64,000 nucleotides of DNA from contig JAJEKV010000232.1 in assembly GCA_021234155.1 (NCBI GenBank), positions 310,001-374,000 of the forward strand, written 5' to 3'. Under the pieces are notes generated by a model. The model was given only the letters and a program-made list of their open reading frames with translations. It was not told the DNA's origin and did not search any database. This document shows positions 55,750-64,000 of the stretch, piece by piece (positions within the stretch are counted from its first letter, which is position 1; each line of letters begins with the position of its first letter). The translations under genes and the position numbers were made by a program. The stretch comes from Isoetes taiwanensis (taxonomy: Eukaryota; Streptophyta; Lycopodiopsida; Isoetales; Isoetaceae).

Positions 55750-58013
55750 GATGGATTTCCTCAGCTTCGCATCGATTCTTTCTTCTGAGGCGTCTCCGCT
55801 CAATCAGGTCTTTTTTTCTTTCTTTTTTTCCCTCTTCGTTTGTGGGCGGCATTCGAGATCGAAATCGAAGATAAACTGATATGATCGGGGCATCTCCTTT
55901 CTTCCGCCTTTGCTTGGTTGCACCGATTCCTTCATCTTCTTGAATGAGAGCTAGCTTATTGTGGACTCCATTGTAAAGGATGCTGTATCGAATGTCTTAG
56001 CCAATTGATTCACCGAAGGTTTGGGTGCATATACTTAAGTGAAGGTGTCCGACGGCCATAGCCGTGCTTCATCGACCCTTCTACACTTCCCTTGTTGTTC
56101 TGAACTTTGCTATCCCAGTTTCGGTGGCGATTCTGTAAGATTTTAAGCTTTGTCTCGCTCTAATGTACCATGGAGGATGATGGTCATTTTAATGTGAATG
56201 TGTATGAAAATGAACAAATGATCGATCCTTATGAGAATAAAGGTTTACAAGGTTTTTTGAAAAACTACAAGGAGATTCGTAAGCAATGTGATGCCGATGT
56301 TGAAGGCTCAGAGTGGGACAGTGAAGGCAAACCTCTCCAGTCTGACTCCCCATACTCTTCTGATTACAAGATAGAGAGCGAAGAAGATGAAGAAACTGAA
56401 ACAGCTTTAGAAGATGGGGATGCAGCCTGGAACGATAACCATAGAGTATTCTTAGATCAAGAGCTAGATTTTAGGTCTAAGGTCCAATATCAAGTTCGTG
56501 CTGTTTTACTTATGCCTGCCTTTGATGCTAGTGGTAGAAAGGTGTCTGAGTTCCCTACTATGAAATGAAGTTTGGAAGAGAAACAGAAGCAATGGGCTTT
56601 GTCCCAGCTGCCAATCTCTGCAAGGCCATGCCTCATGTGGTGCAGAGGAAACTTCTTGATGAAGAGGGAAAATTATGCCTAGTAGAATCTGCAAAAAATA
56701 TTTGAATATGTGCTGGAATTAAGTCAGTTTTTGACATTTTACAACTTCATCCTAATGGTCTAACAATAGACGAGTTTAAAATAAAATGCTCAGATAGGAT
56801 AAAGAGGCCTTTGCCTATCATTCTTTCAGAACACGCTTATGAGAATCCCAGTGTAGAATCTATGATTCGTGACATGTTGGATACTGCCGTTTTGAGGCAG
56901 GAAGATTGTTCTGTTAAAATGTACCAGTGCCAAGGGGCAGAAGATCCATGCTTAACGGATGGCATCCTTATTTCAAAGAAACATTCAACTCAAGGGAGAC
57001 ATGCACAGGAAACATGGGACACCAGGTTCTTGAACTCAGGGAAGGTATATCAGTCGTGATCCATATTTTTATTGTTTTACAGGTCCTTGGTTACTTTTCT
57101 AATCAGGCACATCCTTTTTCTGTCCAGCTTTGCATTTGGCAATATCAAGGAATTTGACAATTTTGATGATCAGGTGAGATTCCATCTGCTCATACTACTT
57201 GCCATGTACAGTGATGGTATTGAGAGTTCAAACTTGGAAGAAGCATATGCCAATCTGTATTCTCTACAATTAAATTTAGAACATCTGGGTTTTATATCAG
57301 TCGCTGAGCTAACAAACTGCTGGCAAGATATTATATGGTTGCAAGCTTCAAGACCAAACTTCATCTTTCTACTACATTCTCTGCAGAATCAAACGCTTGT
57401 GAATACATTAAGGACAAGTTTGAGGTCAATTGCATTTTCCATATTCCTTGGCTCGTATCCTGAAAGTGTTGCTCCTTATGATTTTGTTCTGCAGCTTGAA
57501 AAATCCCTGTCAGGAAATACTTTGGAGGTTTTGTATTCTCATGGGTATATTTCAGAAATGTCAGGAAGAAATCAATCGTATGCCAATGAAAAGATTATTG
57601 ATTTTCAGCTAGGTAAACATGTTGGACTCTGCTTGCTTCTGCATGACATGATGGACTTCATCCGTTTTGGATGCCAGGATGATAGGTCTTTAGTCTTGAA
57701 GCTTTGGGACCGTTGTTTTCCACTTTTAGATCTACCAGACTCTAATGACCAACTAGGACGTCTAACTGAGGTTGCTGGTAAAGTGTTTTTAGACAAGGAT
57801 GAGCTCAGTGGTGATGATATCATACAACAAAATATAACATTGGATAGTTGTCTTTCTGGAAACTTTTCTGATGCAACTTTGCGGCATCAGATCCGGCTTG
57901 TATTGGGCTCATCTCAATACTTTACAGATGGTGCAGCTCTGGAAGAGTTTATTGTCAACTTTATTGTCTTATTGGCACATCTTGTGCTTCCTGTCTCGGC
58001 TGATTGGTGGTGA
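55750..58013 (+). pseudogene. Unrecognised multi-part gene, frame-broken
   Basis: 55750 opens MDFLSFASILSSEASPLNQ before a possible GT donor. 56170-56568 is an acidic 132-codon frame (MEDDGHFNVNVYENEQMIDP). After a frameshift at about 56545, the text continues GFVPAANLCKAMPHVVQRKL, then LQLHPNGLTIDEFKIKCSDR and VESMIRDMLDTAVLRQED, which resembles a LOTUS/OST-HTH domain, though I hold that loosely. 57072-58013 is a 313-codon Leu-rich open frame (FHLLILLAMYSDG, LQLEKSLSGNTLEVLYSHGY, HVGLCLLLHDMMDFIRFG). I cannot name the protein. All pieces share strand and spacing and may be exons of one gene, with stops at 56566 and 56703 that argue for decay or error. Confidence 0.4.
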
Positions 58014-58079
58014 TTGTTATCTCATATCCTAATTTCATACCTTATTTAATTTTCATGACCATAGATCCGTGAAATTGTA

Positions 58080-58697
58080 GATCCGACGGTTCAGGGTTTA
58101 CAGGTGGCAGTTCTGCAAACACAATTATGCAGAATATGATTGCTTCTCAACTGAATACATTGCGTTATTTTAGACTATCTGATGGTCCTGAAAACTGCTA
58201 TAATATCTCAGTGCCTAATGGACACTATCTGCTAAGGTTTTTCCTTTCATATGGAGATGCTGACAATTCCAATCAAGAGCCACAATTTGATGATTCTTTG
58301 GAACGGACATTTGCTTATTCCCTTAAACCTGGCTGGAGTACAGACATTGGCCTTGCATATGCTGATTCTCTGGTATTTGTTGACGATGGTAGTGCCACTT
58401 CCCTCGGTTGGTTCAATTGAAATTCTGCAGATACCTGATCATGCATATCAGCTTGGTGACCACATTGATCACTACATAATTTTGAAAAAGATCATAAGAG
58501 TTGATTGTGGATCTAACGTGACTGGATTTTGCTCATATTCTTATCAATCGACATCCTCAACCAGCATAGGGGAAGAGCTTTCCTATACCTTTCAGGTTGA
58601 ACCAAATGGAAATTATTCTATTGGGCTGCCTTTTTCAAAAATCGTGGAGGATGTTGTTGCAGAGGAGCAACGGGTATTTAGGGCTTTCTACAACTGA
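58080..58697 (+). pseudogene. Malectin-like receptor extracellular domain, broken
   Basis: Malectin-like domains form the carbohydrate-binding ectodomain of plant receptor kinases. Visible: LNTLRYFRLSDGPENCYNIS, VPNGHYLLRFFLSYGDADNS, LAYADSLVFVDDGSAT, then after a frameshift at about 58405 SIEILQIPDHAYQLGD and ILKKIIRVDCGSN. No kinase domain follows. A fragment encoding REIVDPTVQG at 58070-58100, typical of a kinase C-terminus, sits just before it, so order is scrambled. Confidence 0.65.
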
Positions 58698-58970
58698 GTT
58701 CGGCTCCATTTTGCAGTTGTTAAACAACCTAGGAAATGCTTTCTGGGTTCTGATTGATAGAATCCTAGAATATGGGAAAAAAATACAGACAAAAGGCTGC
58801 ATATATGGCTCAGGAAAACGACCAAGCATTTCGTGACCGTCTAGAAGAGTCCCTATAGTGGTCTGTCTAGAGCACCAGCTAAGGTATTAATACTCCTAAG
58901 GATTCGTTTAACATGCATCTTTGACATGTGCAGGTGAGCAAGTAGAGATGTGTAGAGGAGGGAAAGTGTT
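58698..58970. other. No gene seen
   Basis: Non-coding flank of the malectin-like fragment. Confidence 0.4.
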
Positions 58971-58972
58971 CA

Positions 58973-59100
58973 ACGTGTAATTTCCATGTCATCAAAATCT
59001 GATTTGGCTTATTTTACACCATCAGATCTCTGCTTTTACAAATCTAAGGCCAGGGAAATTAGAAATTCGGTCAAAAATAAGGCACGGAGATGGGAAGAGT
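58973..59100. repeat. Dispersed repeat, copy 3
   Basis: ACGTGTAATTTCCA, TCATCAAAATCTGA and ACGGAGATGGGA follow the order seen at 51796-51910. Confidence 0.7.
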
Positions 59101-61023
59101 CAGGGAATACCTTATTCTTTGCGTCGAGCGTCGAGGTTGTTCTATTGATTTCATTTTGTGCCCTCCGTCTTCGTGACCTGTTCAGGGATTCAAAACTTTT
59201 TTTCAGGCAACAAAACCATCTATCCTTGCTTTTGACGACGGCCTCTCCTTTCCATTCTGGCGTGGACGCATGCATCTGAGCGGCATGAATCGGGTTTAGA
59301 GGTATGGGTAAATTGTTGCCCAAAAATCTCCTTTGCTCTGCAAGGTAAATCGATGCTCTATGTGCCAAAACCTGTAGCATAGAATCAGGTTTACTGTAGC
59401 ATAGAATCAGGTTTACAAAGATGGGTAAATCGTTACCCAAAAATGCCGTTTGAAAATCCTGCAGGTCTGCACATGTGAAAGAGCAATTTTCTGGCTAGTT
59501 AAAGGCCGTCCATTCTAAAACCATTCAGATATTTCACAGCTCCAAGCTTTCCTTCTTATTTTGCAGATCAATCCCCTAGTTCTTGCCTTTTTCCCATTTG
59601 GGTGTTTGTCCCTGATCCCAAATTCTAGCTTAAATTATTATGTCTCGATTTCAAACTTCCCCCTTCCTTGCCATGGCAAAAGGAGCCCTTCAATCTTGAA
59701 TTAGGCAAATGTGGTTCTGGGATTTATGCCGTTGCAAGATCTTTGCAGTCCCAAGGAACGCCCATTAAGCTGCATTTGCATGATGCCATTTTTGAATTAA
59801 TTCCAAGTCGTTTTCTTCCATCGCTCTGTGTATTTCCTATTGTAAAATAATATCTTAGATTTCCAGGCACTACATGGGCAGGTCTTTTTCCATCCAGATG
59901 CAATGGGTTTTGAAACACGCGGTTAGATCGGTTAGATCGGAACTGCATCTTGCATCTGCTTAAGAGCAGCTTATTCTTTAGCAACCTGCAACAGGTGTGT
60001 TAATCCTTTCAATATCCTTTCAATATCCCAAAGGGTTCTAAAAGGGTAACAGAGCACATGCATTAAAGATAAACTTCCAATTATTCGTTCTGCCAAATAA
60101 ATAGTTGCATTTCTTAAACAGGTCATAGCGTTTTCAGATCAGGATGACTTTCCTTCTGAGTGTTTCTTGATCTCCTTTATGACTGTATGCAGGTCCTTGG
60201 TTGTGAATTGGCACAGATCTGCATATGTTGGTATTAGGGATTATGGGTATATGAATTGCACACTCATTTTGCCAGGTCTGCGCCGAAATGCATTTCCAAT
60301 GTTATAGGGCATGGTATATTTGCAGCTTCTGCATGTCAAATTCTACTTGAAGCTGGAGTATCCGTTAATCATAGTCTAATTGGGCTTCGAGGTTAGACTC
60401 ATAACTTACTGCCTTCAGGTAAAATTTATACTTGGATAAAACATGACTAATGCTCTGCTCTTATTTGCAGCATTCTAAATTAAACCAGAAGCAAAATAAT
60501 TTTGTTAAAACATACATATCAGTATTTTTCTGCTGTTATCATGTCAAATGTGATATGGCAGGTTTGATGCGGACATCATTGGATTCCATGGATTTTGATA
60601 GCGTATGAGACCTGGTGCTTTTACAACCAATGTTGTTTCTTACCAGCGATTTTCTATGCTGAACACCATATTTGGGGATTTGGTAGTGGGATTTGAAAAG
60701 CAGGAGTCAAGGCCTTTTGCCCAAGGAGTCTCTAAGCTGGCAAGGTTTTTGAGGGAGGTCTTTCTTCTCTAAGAATCATCCGATCTCCAACAATGCGTTG
60801 TGACAAAGGTATTTTCTGAACCAAGGCTCCTCTAGTGCCGGAATGGCTGTGGCAGCCTGCCTTTTATCTGCAAACCTTTTTCTCCTCTTCATCCCCCCTC
60901 TTTTAGTTCTCAACCATGCTGCACAACACAACTATCAGAAGGTTTTTTTTTTTGAGCATTTGAACTCAAGAATCTGTAGGCCCAGGGTAGCTTCTCATCA
61001 AAGATTATTCTATCTTCAAATGC
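59101..61023. other. No identified gene
   Basis: Contains a short direct duplication (AGCATAGAATCAGGTTTAC twice near 59385-59415) and GGTTAGATC twice at about 59921-59940. A 75-codon hydrophobic frame at 60843-61070 (MAVAACLLSANLFLLFIPPL) could be a signal peptide exon but is unsupported. Confidence 0.35.
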
Positions 61024-61525
61024 TTGATCATGAAAATGGAGCACCCATATCTGCGAAATGTCAATGTTGATTGTGAAAAAACTCAGCAGAGCCCTAAGAG
61101 CCCTAAACAGGTATTGCTTCAGGCTGTGGAGGATGATGAACAGGAGGATAATAACATATTAGATGATGCCATTCCATTTGAAAGTGAAGTAGAAAGTCGC
61201 TTGCATGTACCAAAAGTGGAGGAGGAAGAAGGTGCTTCTTTTCTGCCTTCAATTTCTTAATAGAAAGACTGGACATGTTGCATTAGTATTATATGCCTTG
61301 TTTGCTTTATTTGCAGAGGAGGAAGACATCACTGTGACTAGCTATTTCAAAGATAACCAAAAGCTTGGGCTAAAGCAAGAGGATATTAGAGAAATACCCT
61401 GGGAAATTATCAAAAGGTTCTGGTATAATCCGGCATTTTGCAAGTTTCGGCTATCTCTTTTGGTGGCTAACCTCACCACGGCATTGCCATTATTTATTGG
61501 CCGGGTTGTGCCGTTAATATCCAAG
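61024..61525 (+). other. Two in-phase exons of an unrecognised acidic protein
   Basis: Exon 61024-61231 (acidic, AVEDDEQEDNNILDDAIPFE) is joined in phase through a GT-AG intron to 61317-61525 (EEDITVTSYFKDNQKLGLKQ, EIPWEIIKRFWYNP, LVANLTTALPLFIGRVVPLI), which ends at CCAAG/GTGAGC. The reading frame is clean. I cannot assign a family. It may be upstream exons of the next entry or a separate gene. Confidence 0.45.
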
Positions 61526-61832
61526 GTGAGCCAGGCAGAAAATGGAGTTTACATTTTCTTGCAGATTCCTCTTAAAGGAGTTTCTCGGCAGTATGGAAGA
61601 TTTTGAACTTGTATATCAGTGTAAAGAAATGATCTGCTGCTGCATATGAAGCCAGGTATGAGGGCTGCTTCTCGGCATGCTGCCATTACGTTTTATTTAA
61701 CTGTATGTTGGGGGGATTCTAGTGACACATGTTCTTATTTTCCTTGAACACAAAAAGTACATTGATTTTTAGATAAAACTTTTAGACCAATCAATAGAAA
61801 ACCTTACACTATTAACATGTTTTGATATTCAG

Positions 61833-62448
61833 GCTGGTCCTGCTGGCATTCTGGCACATAGAGAAGTCTACACATCCATTTATAATAACTTTAAGACAAG
61901 TATTCAAATGTGAGCCTCTTTGTCCTTTCTATTTCAAAATCTGGGAAATGCAAGCAGAACTATATTATCTACTTTTATTTCCTGAAAAGTGTCTGATTTT
62001 AAACCTGGCAATATGCTTGAGCAGATGTGGTTGCTTATGCAACCCATGTACCATCATATGCAGCCACATGGGGCTGGGTCATGGTAAGATATGCTTCTAA
62101 AAATATTGGTCATTTAAACATGGCTATGTTATGTATGACCCAAGAATTGATGCATTTTGATAGGCTTCTGATCATCCAATTCCAAAGCTCACCTCTGAGG
62201 AATAAAGATAAAGCAGCGAATCCTTGGGGAGCTCAGGTTCTTAGATGGGCTGGGTCTGGTTGCTTCAGCTGCCCTTAACAAAGTTGTTCGATTATCGTAA
62301 GTAGCTAATTTCCCAGACTCTTTTCTTCCACAAGATGTTTTTATCTGAGCCATTGATAAAATCTGCTTTCAGACTAGCAAAAGAAACCCATGCTTATATA
62401 GAACACAGTGCACGTTTTATCCAAGGGCATGGTATTGCTGAGAAGTAA
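61833..62448 (+). pseudogene. Spermidine-synthase-like protein, C-terminal exons
   Basis: Four GT-AG-bounded exons: 61833-61909 (AGPAGILAHREVYTSIYNNF), 62025-62083 (VVAYATHVPSYAATWGWVM), 62164-62296 (ASDHPIPKLTSEE, then a decayed ELR.LDG.GLVASAALNKVV in a shifted frame), and 62373-62448 (LAKETHAYIEHSARFIQGHG and stop). The order and WGWVMASD motif match the C-terminal half of the plant spermidine-synthase-like family of SAM-fold proteins. Exon three has stops after EE and several 1-base losses, and exons one and two do not join in phase, so the gene is dead or the sequence is flawed. The N-terminal half with the SAM/decarboxylated-SAM site is not seen here. Confidence 0.55.
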
Positions 62449-64000
62449 ATATATACTGCAAATACGTATTTATTGCTTGTAAATTATATCAAATTTACTA
62501 TCACCATCTGGTCTCTACCAGAGATCTGATTTGTAAAACATCAACAAAAGTTCTGAATGGAAATCCATCTATTATACACTGTCAAATTGAAATCATTATC
62601 GCAATATGATCCCTATGAAACGTCAAATCTGCCGCATGTGAAGTGTCTTCTTTATGAGCCCTCCATCAAATCTATCATTCATTATTGCAAAAGTTTGTCC
62701 ATTATCTGCGTTTGTAGCTGAACTATGCTAGACGAGGGAGGCTTAGCAGTAGGAACTCTGGGTAAAGAAGGCTTTTCGATTTGAAAACCAGCCTATTGAA
62801 TTAGAACACCATGTACACAAAATGAACTCAAATTATGCAATGGTGCCTTATATGTTAGTAGTAGGTTGGCAAGAGTATGAATTCACCATACTTATCATTG
62901 CATCCACCATTTGATGCTCTTAAAAGACTACCTCACAAAAAGCTATTGGAAAGTGTTTAACAAAGAGTGTCACCGTACTCATCATAGCATCCACCAGTGT
63001 CATAGCATCCACCATTTGATTAAGCTACCCACGAAAAGCCTTTGCAAAGTGTTTAACAAAGTGTCTGTATATTATTGGTGTAGCTTTGCCATTGTCCCTT
63101 TCCCATGAGTTAAGACAATTATGACTTATCTAATAATAAACCCCAATGCCATGGCTCTATGCACACCACAGTCATTAGTAGACTCTCTTTGCTAATCTAG
63201 CTATGGGACATGACAACACCATGCTTTCTATAAACTCATCTACCTAAATTTTCCTTAGAGCTATTTGCAGTACAAGTACTGCCTTTTGATGGGCATGCCA
63301 ATTCCAAGGAGCAAGACAAGAAACATATATATTTTACCTCTAAATGCAAACGTCCTTTGAGAATTGGAAGGCGTCAGGTGAATCAATTTCCATACAAATA
63401 TTTCAAAAAATCATTGATGAGGAGACCATACAAGAGACCCAAAAAATTATGATACGGACAGATATATCAAACATGTGTAATTCCTAAGTGGAAGGTTTCA
63501 CTTGTGCGTACCAAAGATGCTAAGATAACCTAAAACTTAACGGAATCCATTACGTTAGAAGTTAACTTTGCGACTTAAGTGTGATCATGGATTTAATCAA
63601 AACGGTTGTATTGCCAGCCAATGTAACCATGTGTCTGAACTGAATTGTAAAGCTATGCCTTAAATTAACATAGATACCATTTTCTTAATATAAAATTTAG
63701 CTAAAATTAACTCCACGTGACCAAACTTTGTTATCTCTACGTAATATCATGTTTATCATTTATGTTCATCTTTGTAACTTTTCTTGGCATATCTAGAGTT
63801 TATACATAACAATAGGTAGTGAAATGATTAGCGATTCTCACCCTGAATTCTATTCCAACAGGTAGGTATATCTGCAACTAGACATTTATTCATATCAATA
63901 GAAAAATTGGTAACACCTTCAATTGAAAAACATATTAATAGAGACCTTGAACCTTGATCTTTCAAATAATGGCCCCTTGATCTTCAAATACAATAAATTG
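62449..64000. other. No gene seen; one short direct repeat
   Basis: About 62903-62970 and 63006-63064 are diverged copies around CATCCACCATTTGAT and AAAGTGTTTAACAAAG. Nothing else recognised to the window end. Confidence 0.4.

Noticed and set aside
1-64000. tRNA, rRNA or organelle DNA inserts
   Set aside because: No cloverleaf with a GGTTCGA-type arm and no recognisable rRNA or organelle genes were seen by eye; a tRNAscan or organelle BLAST would be decisive.

Overview
The window is nuclear DNA from a land plant. It has intron-bearing genes with GT-AG splice sites, a full-length plant-type peroxisomal polyamine oxidase gene, an intact MAK16 gene, pentatricopeptide-repeat (PPR) and malectin-like remnants, and a very high load of transposable elements. 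A DIRS-like retroelement and several LINE families beside chromoviruses fit a fern or another non-seed vascular plant better than a flowering plant. That placement is inference from element content; no marker gene settles it.

Layout. 1-4638 is the 3' part of a Ty3/gypsy chromovirus (+ strand, decayed pol, 1.49-kb LTR). It has inserted into a DIRS-like element on the - strand, whose gag-like ORF1 (5709-6845) is still open and whose reverse transcriptase is cut at 4639. 6846-9700 is AT-rich and gene-free. 9720-12000 holds a PPR pseudogene and LINE debris. 12.4-15.8 kb holds a complete nine-exon polyamine oxidase gene (- strand, C-terminal SRL), followed downstream by a partial tandem copy of its 3' end and a short terminal-inverted-repeat element. 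17162-30154 is a structurally complete 13-kb chromovirus (- strand) with two LTRs, a 5-bp ATATA target duplication, a primer-binding site and a polypurine tract. 30.7-36.2 kb contains broken LINE pieces and a local duplication. 36.9-37.6 kb is a minisatellite. 38-41.9 kb has a GC palindrome, a pectinesterase pseudogene and a 5'-truncated L1-like LINE with its target duplication. 44661-48007 is an intact nine-exon MAK16 gene with copia debris in its second intron. 48.4-51 kb has a MULE-type foldback element and a GC-rich repeat island ending in a dense GACGT array. 55.7-62.5 kb carries an unrecognised multi-part gene, a malectin-like pseudogene, and exons of a spermidine-synthase-like gene, mostly with frame damage.

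The most unusual observation is inside the 13-kb chromovirus. Between its 5' LTR and gag lie about 4.5 kb of extra sense-strand coding sequence in two blocks. The upstream block ends in an unmistakable histone H3 fold (frameshifted once), and the downstream block begins with a well-formed start codon behind a TATA-like box and a TGACGTCA site. A chromodomain integrase and an H3-like protein in one retrotransposon is something I do not know to be described.

Caution: many coding regions here are broken by 1-2 base indels, and the two LTRs of one element disagree in clustered small blocks. Some frameshifts may therefore be assembly or base-calling errors rather than decay.
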